A stretch of DNA of 28,308 nucleotides, from positions 1 to 28,308 of the forward strand of contig JBNGIS010037362.1 of the NCBI GenBank assembly GCA_049999725.1, read 5' to 3'. The stretch is from Haplomitrium mnioides. Taxonomy: Eukaryota > Marchantiophyta > Haplomitriopsida > Calobryales. Below are positions 20,359-28,308 of the stretch, piece after piece; positions within the stretch are counted from its first letter, which is position 1, and each line of letters opens with the position of its first letter. The notes under the pieces are model-generated. The model was given only the letters and a program-made list of their open reading frames with translations, was not told the DNA's origin and ran no database searches. The position numbers were made by a program, and so were the translations under genes.

Positions 20359-21556
20359 TGAAAAAAAACATGCAAACAGTAGTTGGCCAAAAAATTGACT
20401 GTTGCTGCTAAAGATCGAAAGAAATTGGAGGTCAAAGAAGCCTGTGCTGATGAAGATCAATCTCCGGCGCTTGTCTCCTACCCCTTTGCTTTTTTGCTCC
20501 ACTGCCAAAAAGCAAGAGAGTAGAAGGCAAGACAACTAAATGAAGTTGATGCCCTTCCAATTGAAGGAGGGTCTGATGAGCAAGACAAGAACTTAATGTC
20601 TTATCATGATGGACTCAAAATGGCATATTATCAAGTCCACAATGAGTCTAATGCTCGACAGTTGAAGGGTTTAGTGAAACCAAGATGTTTCACTTTAGCT
20701 ATTGTTGATATTTCTTATGGTTATAACCTTAAGGAATGTAAGCATGATGATTCAGAACCCTTCTCAAAAGATGATATTTTTATATGGTTTCTTCTTTTGC
20801 TGCAATTACTACTTTCAAGTTTTGGTCTTTTATAATCATCCACTCTTCGCAACAGTTTGGCATTGTTGATGATGCTTTATTAGAGGTTTGCTATGCAATT
20901 GACCACAATATCTGGTACGTTGCATTTTGATTTTTCATCTGATGGTCCTAGAATCGCTCATGCCCACAAGTACTGGACTGTGGGCTACTAGACAAAGGAG
21001 GGCAAGCAAAGCATGAAGCTCTTCAATTTGTAATCAGATGATGCAACCAAACGACCTTAGCTAATCATGCAAAGTGTGTTTAGTTGCGTGACTGTGTTGG
21101 CCAAACTTAAACATCCAAGAGATGATGGTCTTGTGAATGTTTACCAAAAGCCTCACACTTTGTATAATTTTTTCATTAACCATTTAACAACAGAGCAAGA
21201 TTGGATTTTAGATCTTTGCTCTAGGTTTGGCACATGCCTTGTTTGTGCTTTAAAGCTGATGTGAAATCGCATCACAGTGGAATATGATAAATGTCAATCT
21301 ATCTATATTCCTCAAAGAGTTTTGACGATGGCTTCTTTGCCATCCAATGTGACCGAGTTGCAGAGAGTATATGCGTACCACATGGAGCCTATTCCTCCTA
21401 GTATTGTAGGTGCTTCTAGTGATTCTATTGCAATTTTCTGGACTGGAAAGTCTCAACATGACTCTCTTGCAACTCCAGATGCTAAAGCTTCTCAAGTATT
21501 AGATTTAGATGAGACTTTTCCTCTTGAAGAGGATAGGGTTGCAGCATCAGACTAAT

Positions 21557-21724
21557 GTTATTTTGTTACATAATCAAGCATTTTTCTCACAAAATATTAA
21601 TTGATTCCTCTTTTTTCTTATTGCATTCCAAATCCAATTTAAGTATTTTCTTCATGATTCAATTTTTTTCACAAAATTATTTTTGAAAAAAACATGTTTG
21701 TTTTTATTAAAATTAGCAAGAAGG
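21557..21724. other. Gene 2 3' flank, copy 3
   Basis: AT-rich, no gene; probably the gene 2 3' UTR. It corresponds to about 8790-8940 in copy 2. Confidence 0.5.
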
Positions 21725-22030
21725 TCTATGCTTGCATGGAAGGTCCCTACGTCCAATTACTCAGCGATCCGTGCTGGTTTGGGCACTAGTTGTCTACGCG
21801 AGCATCGGCTTTAGTTGTTCAAGCTTGCGTGGGCTTCAGTTGTCCAAACGCCCATTGGCTTTATCAATCTTTTCACAATTTTCCTACAACAATCCTCTTG
21901 CGCCTACACATTTGGGTTCTAGTTCAAAGTTTCTGCACGAGACATCCTCAACATTCCATATATGTCTAGGCTTTAGCATTCCAAGTGCAAAGTTGCTTCA
22001 AGAGTCTTAACATGCATAAGCTTTAAGACT
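21725..22030. repeat. Minisatellite of the gene 2 3' region, copy 3
   Basis: Degenerate units of about 28 bp: a near-palindrome (CTATGCTTGCATGG, CTACGCGAGCATCGG, CATATATGTCTAGG) followed by a CTTTAGTTGTYC-type spacer. It differs from the intron arrays in its spacer. It contains an exact second copy (21917-21930) of TTCTAGTTCAAAGT from the terminal repeat. Confidence 0.65.
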
Positions 22031-22416
22031 ACGGATCAATATTCATGCATGCTTAAGCATCCTTTTTGACTGAATTTGTTTCTGATAAAATTTGATTTTT
22101 TTTTAGTAATTTTTGAAATTAATGATGTCATGGTTAGTTTTGAAAATATTTAACAACAAATGTGATTTAAATTTTGAATATTTTTTATTTGGTGATGCTT
22201 ATGCTTTTCAAAGAAGAAATTATAAAAGCAAATTTGATAGTATTCTCATAAGAAGATTTGTTTTAAATGCACTATGAACTTGAAATAAGCAATTTTGATA
22301 TGTTAAATTACATTTTTTATAAACAAGCATTACTAGCATCAAAATCATGATTTTGCATGCTAAATTTTCACAATTGGTTTTTGAGAGAGAAAAATGACAC
22401 AAAACCATGTAGTAGT
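22031..22416. other. Subterminal region, gene 2 side, copy 3
   Basis: No gene. It aligns inverted with about 8134-8460 in copy 2. Very AT-rich with short A/T runs. Confidence 0.65.
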
Positions 22417-22440
22417 TTCTAGTTCAAAGTAGCGGTTGTT
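22417..22440. repeat. Right terminal inverted repeat, copy 3
   Basis: TTCTAGTTCAAAGTAGCGG then TTGTT. The next base, 22441, starts transposase sequence (CAAACAATCTTTATCAATG) that is continuous with copy 4. Confidence 0.85.
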
Positions 22441-25010
22441 CAAACAATCTTTATCAATGTTTTTTCGTGGAAAAGGCTAGTGTAGAATAGCTCTTTTCTT
22501 CTTATCCATTCCATCAATGACAATTCCCAAGTACTTTTGACCATCGACATAACATTTTCTTCAATGGTTTGCAAGTTTTGTTCTTTCTTTTATTTGTTGG
22601 TCACAATGAAGAAACAATTTGCAATTATATTTGATTGCATCATCACAAAACAAAAAAGAGATAAAAGAGGTTTAGTAAAACATGTGTTGATGTTTTGAAC
22701 TTCAAAAGACAACCTCATATGCGAAAATTATTCAAATTAGCTTTAAAAAATGTTTGGATTGGTAGAAGTGAAAATTTATAAAAAGATTAAAAAAAAACTT
22801 TAGCTAAATTAAATACAAGAGAATCGGAATAACATTCATAATAAGTACTTGTCTTTGACTTGAAATAAGCAAAAGTTTTGAAAGGAGAAAAACAAGATTT
22901 GCGAACAATAGGGCACAAACTGGAACTTCAATTTCAAAGAAAGCTTGGATTGTTTGCTTGCAAAGGAAATAGCAAATCCTATACGCACATAAGATTAGTG
23001 GAAACAATAGCTGATCCTATGCAAGTATAGGACCAAAAGCAAAAAGACCAATATCTTGGCTTGTTTGAACTATTGTGGCGAATGGATTTGAAAGAAACAA
23101 GAACAAAACCTATACATGCATAGAATTTGCAAACAACAAAAACGATTCTTGCTATTGTTTATCTAGCAATGGCCTCTTGATTGTAAGCAATAAAAGGAAA
23201 ACTTGGCGCAAAGCTAAGGTCACTACCAACAATGAGATCCATTTCCTCACTTTATTTGACTCTCGATAAGGTTTGGATTCAAACTAAAAGCAACAGACCC
23301 TATACGAGCATAGGCTCTGTTCTCACAACTCAAGTTGTTAAGGTTTATTTGACTCAAATCTCATTTGTTGAGCAACTTAACAAAACAAATATCTTTTGGC
23401 ACTAAGTTGAGAAAGCATAACATCTCTAGAACTAAGCTTTAAGTCTCGTAAAAAGAGCATCAAATAACTGCAAGCTTCAAAAGAGAAGAAATTTGTTACT
23501 TTTGATGGACTCCAAGATGGATTTTTCTCGCAATGGTTTTATTTCTTCGCATGTTTCTCAAACAACAAATCTATTGCGTTTTGGAATTTTAACATTTGGA
23601 AAATGAGTTCTCTAATGTTTTGTAAAACCCAAAAAACTAAGAATGCAACAAGAATCTTTCTCTTTCAAATAAGTTGTGTAGCAGTCATAAACTTCCCATT
23701 TTGTAAAATTATCATGAAAGTTATAAACTTCATGAGTGGGAATTCTCTTGCATTGTCTATGAAATTTTTTTTCCAACCACTCACACACAAATATTCCTTT
23801 AGCAGATAATTATCTTTTTCCAAAAATGCTTCTAAGATCTGCATTGTTGAGATTTGGAGTACTTTGGATTCTATCATTGCCTACTAATAATATTAATTTG
23901 AAGGCTCTTCTACAGACAACGATACCGCCAAGCAGAGTGAACGGATTGTCAATATCAGAGTCTTTTCTTGGAATTCCCCACTACAATATGATATCTCGAT
24001 TTTTCTTGCTTTGTTGAAAATAAGTTTCTCTCATAGTTTTCAAAAAATCTGTCTTGCACAATGACAAACAATTATTTCGACAACATGAAATTCTCCTCAA
24101 CTTCAAAATTGATATTGGATAAAGATTTTTCTTCACAAAGCTCTTATCATGATAGGCTTTTTTGCAAAGAACTTTCACGTAAAGTGTTTACCCATTTGGG
24201 TTTTGGCCCAAACAAAGAATTCTTATGTAGTGTTGGTCGATTCAGTCCGTAGACAAATCCAGCCATTAGAGATAATTCAACATCTTGAAGATCTGGACCA
24301 TTATCAATAACACTACTTGTTTCTTCGCAATAAGTTTTTGAAGGATGAAGACCACTTTGAGGATTGGAAGAACTGGACCATGCCAAACTGGAGTCTTCAT
24401 CAATATCTTAAACATTAGGAAATGTTTTTTGCAACATAATTGATGCCCTTAGCGATAGCTCCAATGAAATGTTGATTGAGTGAGATTCTTTGCTCAAATC
24501 ATTTCCCAAATTGTCGTATAAAGATTCTTTGAAAAGAATTTTGTTTTCTAAAGATTTCCCAATCTCATTTAGAGGTCCAACTTGAGTAGAAATTACTCGT
24601 TTTTTGAGTGGTGGTGCCATTAGTGACAACGAATCATCTCCAAAATTGAAATCGTCTACAAATTCTATGCCTTTTGTGTTTGGAACAAACACAAATGGAT
24701 CTTAAATATCAAGGTTTTCATTGGATGAGGATGAAGAAAGGTCCACAACAATTTGGAAATTCTAACTTGAACATCTTTTTGTTGATCTGTTAAAGTAGTC
24801 AAAAGAAATATTCGACTCTCTCTTTGAAACTTTGCACACAACTTGTTCACTCATTGTTCCTATGTGCGCATGGGATTCATTTCTTGCCCTTATGTGCGCA
24901 TAGGGTTCAATCCTTGATCCTATACACGTATAAGGTTCATCTGTTCAATCTTCCCAGGTAGAGGTATCTAATTCAACAAATGCCATCTTTGTCCCCAAAA
25001 TACTTGCCAT
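22441..25010 (-). pseudogene. Gene 1 of copy 4: transposase N-terminal half, broken
   Basis: On the minus strand from ATG 25010 (MASILGTK) or 24986 (MAFVELDTS). Order: minisatellite (24840-24960), a Ser/Glu-rich part (GDDSLSLMAPPLKKR, SKESHSINISLELS), SYCEETSSV-type acidic sequence, the Cys block CCRNNCLSLCKTDFL (about 24040-24080), YEVYDCYTTYLKEKD-like sequence (about 23660-23720), the intron with donor GTAACAAATTTC (about 22670-23500), and the first catalytic motif IDGMD (about 22520). It ends at 22441 where copy 3 is inserted. Stops are frequent, including TGA codons where copy 1 keeps CGA. Non-functional. Confidence 0.8.
24840..24960 (-). repeat. 30-bp minisatellite in transposase N-terminus, copy 4
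   Basis: Three to four units; cores such as TATGTGCGCATAGGG and TATACACGTATAAGG, spacer TTCATTTCTTGCCC/TTCAATCCTTGATCC. Same array as in copies 1 and 3. Confidence 0.75.
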
Positions 25011-25377
25011 CACACTTGATGCTTTGGGTATTCCATCGCTTACCTCTACAAAATTGTGATTTGAAACAATCTCTAGTTGCCGACCAAACGTAACACTTTT
25101 CTACAAACATGAATCTTAAATTCTAACTTCTTCTTGCCTTTGAAAACTCCAACCATTGATAAATACCAATAAAAATTAACTATTTAAAGAAACTATTTTA
25201 CAAATATTCTCAACTTCTAACAGCTTACCTAAAATATATGATTTTGATGAAANNNNNNNNNNNNNNNNNNNNNNNNNNNNNNNNNNNNNNNNNNNNNNNN
25301 NNNNNNNNNNNNNNNNNNNNNNNNNNNNNNNNNNNNNNNNNNNNNNNNNNNNTCACATGTCAATGCTCCCAAACCAG
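25011..25377. promoter_or_regulatory. Divergent promoter region of copy 4, interrupted by a gap
   Basis: By position and partial similarity this matches 17250-17774 of copy 3. A 100-N gap (25253-25352) removes most of the gene 2 side, including the gene 2 start codon. Confidence 0.45.
25253..25352. other. Assembly gap (100 N)
   Basis: Exactly 100 N, at the 5' end of gene 2 in copy 4. Copy 3 has about 400 bases in the matching interval, so the gap size is a placeholder. Confidence 0.9.
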
Positions 25378-25706
25378 CTCAACCAAAGCCTTATAGGTAA
25401 TCGGATTTTCTAGAGGTTCTAGAGCCACAAAAACTAGACTATGAATAGCTAGTTTGTTGTGGAACTATAAAAGATATTGATCATCCTCTTTATCTTTTTC
25501 ACGGTAAAGGTGCAAAATTCAACATTGGCTTTTTGGTCCAAATAACAATGATTTGAGAGGTGAAAAGAGCTCACATTGGGCTGCTTGTGCAATGAAAGGC
25601 TTGCATTACACTCTTCAAGGCCTCATGGAAAAGATTTTGCTTGAACAAGAAGAAGCACTGGGACATATTTACAAAGGACTTGAAGGCAGCCTTCAACGAT
25701 GGAAAG

Positions 25707-26219
25707 GTAAGATCAGAAAATTAGTTTTCATTTTTTTTCTTTATTAAGTTGCTCACAAGTCCATGCGTGCATGGACTCGAGAGTCAATGCGAGCTTGGAC
25801 CATGGTTTCCCTGTGCATCTGGACTCCAGAGTCCTTGCGCACCTGGACTCCGGAGTCCATGCTTGCTTTGACTTGGGAGTCCATGAGTGCTTTAACTTGG
25901 GAGTGCATACTCGCATGGACTCCCGAGTCCCTACGCGCCTAGACTTTGTAGTCCATCTGCGCATGGACTCCAAAGTCATTGCGCGCATGGACTCTAGAGT
26001 CTAGGTGGAGTATATGCGCACATAAGAATACGAGGTCATGCAAGCATAGACTCCCGTGTCCAAGTGCTTGTGGACTCCCAAGTCCATACGCGTTTGGAGT
26101 CCAATGTCTTTTTTGGCTTAGATTGTATATTTTCTTACATTAAAATCTTGATAAACTTATGGAGTTTTTTGTGTTACATCACTTATCATTTTTTTTCTTT
26201 TTGGTTTTTAGTTTTCTCA
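25707..26219 (+). other. Intron 1 of gene 2, copy 4, with 24-bp palindromic minisatellite
   Basis: Donor GGAAAG|GTAAGATCAG. The acceptor that is AG in copy 3 reads TATTTGTTTG here, so the site is mutated; an upstream GGTTTTTAG (near 26209) is an alternative. About 25755-26105 is an array of some 14 units (GGACTCCGGAGTCC plus ATGCGCGCAT variants). Frames on either strand (25728-26004) are repeat shadows. Confidence 0.7.
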
Positions 26220-27637
26220 ATATTTGTTTGACTTTGTTAATGCTTACTCAGATACAACATGGGTAGAACAAGACTTTATCAAGTTTGTGCTTAGTATCAA
26301 ACTACTAAAACAAAAGCAGGGAGTACACATTCAACAACTACTGCTGCATCCAAGCACGGTGACTATGTTAATGCCAGCAATAGACGGACCATCAGCTACC
26401 AAAAAGAGAAAGGAGGTGGAGCCAATTGAGGCTCCAAAAAAGAAGCATGTGGTCCCAACTAAGACGCATGTGCTCCCACCAATTAATGAGGAGTAGCCAG
26501 CCCCCTCCCAATCTCCAATGAGTTCATCTTCGGGTACCACAATCTCTTCAACCCCAAGCAGCTCAGAGGAGGAAGGAGAGCCGGAGCCGGTCAAGGCTCC
26601 AAAATCAAGATCTAAAAGGACAGTGCACAATAGGCTTTGGACCTTTAAGGAGCAAGAGCAAGTGGTTTGCAATCTAGCAATGTAGAGTTCAAGAGGAAAC
26701 AATTACGATTCAACTGGAAAATCTTAACCTTCCAAAACCAGAAATTGATAACTTGGAACCATTCCAAATTAGAAGGTTAAATGAGGATTTTGTGAAGCTT
26801 CTTGTGCAAAGAATGCTTACAGACAAGTATGCGTATAACTTCTTTATTGTTGTGGTAGATCCAAAGTGCGAGTTAACCGATAAGCTAGAGTTCAATTTGA
26901 GGAACGCTGACAAGTATAGATACAAGATTGCATGAGGCAATCACACTGCTGTTGCAAAGTAGCTTTTTATCACCAAATATGGAGAAAAAAAATCCTATAT
27001 TTTTTCTTTGTAAATGTTATGTTTACGTGGAGCTAGCACCAATGTAGGCCTACATATTTGCAACTGATGACAATTACGACCAACAATACAAGTTGGAAAT
27101 GATGTTGATTCAAAAGGTTGAGTATTGGCATCAGAGTTATATAGAGAGTGGGATGGTGTCATCCCAAAAATTAAATAGAGAACTGGTGTTGGAGACTTTG
27201 AGATCAAGCCAAAGTCCACTCTTGAGAAGACTATCACTTCTTAAGACAATTGGTTCCACATGGCATTTTGAAGTGGTGAGCTTTGGGATTTAAAACATAG
27301 CATTTTTTTAATGTGGGAGAAAAATATGGTGAAGGGCCAGAAGCCTAAGGCCAAAAGATCTTTGAGAATAAAGGACATAAAGTGGGCACCGTGGAGGTCC
27401 TTTGAGGGTCTTTCAGATGAAATGAAAATTTTTGTTTTGAAACAAGTAGAAGTGGGAGAGCTTTAAATTGAAGAAATGTTTTGCGAACTAAAGAGACATA
27501 AAGTTTTAGCGGTTATGATAAAGTCTTTTTTCTCTAAAGTCTATTATAGCTTGTAGGAAAAAGCTAGGATGGAGCCCCCTCTCCACACCTAGGAGTCAAA
27601 AATGTCTTCATTTTACTCCAACTTTGAGAAGTTATTA

Positions 27638-28086
27638 GTAAGTTTGTATTTCCATTCTACAATTCTTATTTTAAAGTTGCATTGAATTTTTTTGTAGAAG
27701 TTGTTTTGCAAGAGTTCAAACGAATCATAGTCCAAACGTGCATGGACTCTCAGGTCCATACGTGCCTTTACACTCAATTCCATGCACGTTTGGACATTGA
27801 ATTCCATGCGTGTCTGGACTTGAGTGTCCATGCGTGCAAGGACTTGAGAATCTATTCACATATGGAAACCCAAGTACTTGCGCATAGGGACACTCAAGTC
27901 TTATGCCCATGGACACTCAAATCCATGCACGCATGGACTTGAAAGTGGCTTAAAGTATTTGCCAACAAGGACTCTAAAGTCCATACTGAGATGGACTTGA
28001 GAGTTCTTACTCTCATGCTCTTTCTCTTTAAAGTCTACGCTTGTTTTTTTTCTCCTTTGATTTTTTCATTTTTGCTCTGTACATAG
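27638..28086 (+). other. Intron 2 of gene 2, copy 4, with 24-bp palindromic minisatellite
   Basis: Donor TTATTA|GTAAGTTTG, acceptor TCTGTACATAG|GGAC. About 27725-28020 is the 24-bp array, more decayed than in copy 3. Open frames in both directions here are repeat shadows. Confidence 0.75.
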
Positions 28087-28146
28087 GGACAAAACATTTA
28101 AACGACAACTTGCCAAAAAATTGACAGCAGTTGCCAAAGGGCGAAA

Positions 28147-28308
28147 TTTTGAAAATGGCTCTGAATCATCATGCTTGCATTCCTTAAGGTTATAACCGTA
28201 AGGAATGTCAGCAATCGCTAATGTGAAACACCGAGGTTTCACTAGGCCCTTCAATTGCCTAGCATTAGCCTCCCCGTGGACTTGGTAGAACGCCACGTAG
28301 AGGCCGTC
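28147..28308 (-). pseudogene. Inverted methyltransferase fragment with motif IV, runs off the right edge
   Basis: Minus-strand open frame aligned with about 20614-20770 of copy 3: VAFYQVHGEANARQLKGL, then KPRCFTLAIADIPYGYN with catalytic-type DIPYG (28195-28209), then KECKHDDSEPF. It has no stop and is clearly more GC-rich than the other copies. It keeps Pro in DIPYG where copy 3 has Ser. It is joined head-on to gene 2 exon 3 of copy 4 at about 28147. The N-terminal side lies outside the window, so it may belong to a better preserved copy. 'Pseudogene' is a cautious label for a partial copy. Confidence 0.65.

Larger units (their letters stand above)
17775..21556 (+). pseudogene. Gene 2 of copy 3: unknown N-terminus fused to beta-class DNA-methyltransferase-like domain, broken
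   Basis: Three exons by comparison with copy 4: 17775-18134, 18478-19829, 20359-21556. The first 130 residues (KPRPYRYLDVLKVL-type, then LGFLVQKTMN) match no family I know. Exon 2 has a basic linker (KKRKTVEPIEAPKKKKQ, then IPKKKH), which could be a nuclear signal, an acidic Ser stretch, and an unrecognised domain (RRLNEDFVELL, NYDQRYRLEMMPIQMVEYWH, KGQKPKAK). Exon 3 has motif IV VDISYGYN (DISYG 20707-20721), motif X VYQKPHTL (QKP 21145-21153), motif I DWILDLCSRFGT (21199-21234) and TVEYD (21274-21288). Order IV-X-I is the beta class of N4-cytosine/N6-adenine methyltransferases. Stops at 18018, 18903, 19472, 20521, 21262 and frameshifts make it non-functional. An RNA or protein substrate is not excluded. 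Confidence 0.75.
13304..22440. mobile_element. Family T copy 3 (about 9.1 kb, left end displaced by copia)
   Basis: The most complete copy: gene 1 on the minus strand (13304-17249), divergent promoter, gene 2 on the plus strand (17775-21556), minisatellite-bearing 3' region and right terminal inverted repeat. The copia LTR abuts its gene 1 last exon at a point matching about 4375 of copy 1, so the acidic tail, the terminal region and the left terminal repeat should lie beyond the copia 5' LTR, off window. At 22441 the sequence changes to mid-transposase sequence of copy 4, so this copy is inserted in copy 4. Confidence 0.85.
22441..28146. mobile_element. Family T copy 4 (oldest, interrupted by copy 3)
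   Basis: It resumes mid-transposase at a point matching about 2971 of copy 1 and runs through the transposase N-terminus (minus strand), promoter, a gap and gene 2 (plus strand). It has the same layout as copy 3. Its left part, with the catalytic DN and GHTH regions, is displaced beyond the left window edge. Its gene 2 stops at about 28146, where an inverted segment begins. Confidence 0.85.
25353..28146 (+). pseudogene. Gene 2 of copy 4: N-terminal and middle parts, broken
   Basis: Same gene as 17775-21556. Exon 1 ends at 25706 (AACGATGGAAAG|GTAAGATC) and includes KDIDHPLYLF and FNIGFLVQ, matching copy 3. Exon 2, about 26220-27637, has DFVNAYSDTTWVEQDFIK, the basic linker (KKRKEVEPIEAPKKKH), an acidic Ser stretch, RRLNEDFVKLLVQRML, and the NYDQQYKLEMM / VEYWHQ region. 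Exon 3 begins at 28087 (KTFKRQLAKKLTAVAK) and breaks off at about 28146 before the methyltransferase motifs. Stops include TAA at 27242-27244, at the same place as TAA 19472-19474 in copy 3. Function of this part is unknown. Confidence 0.75.

Noticed and set aside
20596-21556. Cytosine-5 or tRNA (TRM11-like) methyltransferase.
   Set aside because: There is no PC catalytic motif of C5 enzymes, and the DIPYG motif comes before the SAM-binding motif, the opposite of TRM11-type order.
25728-26004. Open frames on both strands over the minisatellites (also 18162-18347, 27613-27942, 499-717, 24840-24960 minus).
   Set aside because: The 24-bp and 30-bp units are multiples of three and self-complementary, so both strands stay open. 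Repeated WTPESR / MDSRV-type peptides are artefacts, except the transposase N-terminal array, which is in frame with its gene.
1-28308. tRNA, rRNA or intact host genes.
   Set aside because: No cloverleaf-like or rRNA-like stretch, and every long open frame traces to copia or family T.

Overview
The window is a dense nest of decayed eukaryotic transposable elements, most likely from a repeat-rich land plant. The DNA is AT-rich, the only recognisable LTR element is a plant-type Ty1/copia retrotransposon, and coding stretches are split by spliceosomal-type introns. I found no intact host gene, rRNA or tRNA. Four runs of exactly 100 N are scaffold gaps. The sequence alone does not fix the species.

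The main content is four copies of one large DNA transposon family (here 'family T', my label), nested with one copia element. Copy 1 (1-6099, left end outside the window) and copy 2 (8114-10941, a deletion derivative) are inserted in the copia element (6100-8113 plus 10942-13303). The copia element is inserted in the transposase gene of copy 3 (13304-22440). Copy 3 is inserted in the transposase gene of copy 4 (22441 to the right end). The order of insertion is therefore copy 4, copy 3, copia, then copies 1 and 2.

Combining the copies gives an element of roughly 10-11 kb. It has short terminal inverted repeats (core CTAGTTCAAAGTAGCGG at right ends) and two divergent genes on a shared promoter with a TATA box facing each way. 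Gene 1 encodes a DDE-type transposase of the DUF7869-like kind (IDGxDQ, LQLDN-REN, VGHTHDQID). Gene 2 encodes an unrecognised N-terminal region, a basic Lys/Arg linker and a C-terminal SAM-dependent DNA-methyltransferase-like domain. That domain has the beta-class motif order (IV 'DIPYG', then X 'QKP', then I 'LDL-S--GT').

The element also carries minisatellites built on a GC-rich palindrome close to ATGCGCGCAT. They occur in the gene 1 N-terminal exon (in frame), the gene 1 intron, the gene 1-side terminal region, both gene 2 introns and the gene 2 3' region, with a different spacer in each place. A plant DNA transposon carrying its own methyltransferase and arrays of palindromic sites is the candidate undescribed system. 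All copies here are broken, so activity is inferred from motifs and from an excess of synonymous change between two methyltransferase copies.

Layout: 1-4516 gene 1 of copy 1; 4517-6099 its terminal region; 6100-8113 copia gag and integrase; 8114-10941 copy 2; 10942-13303 copia RT, RNase H and 3' LTR; 13304-17249 gene 1 of copy 3 (minus); 17250-17774 divergent promoter; 17775-21556 gene 2 of copy 3; 21557-22440 its 3' terminal region; 22441-25010 gene 1 of copy 4 (minus); 25353-28146 gene 2 of copy 4; 28147-28308 an inverted, less decayed methyltransferase fragment.
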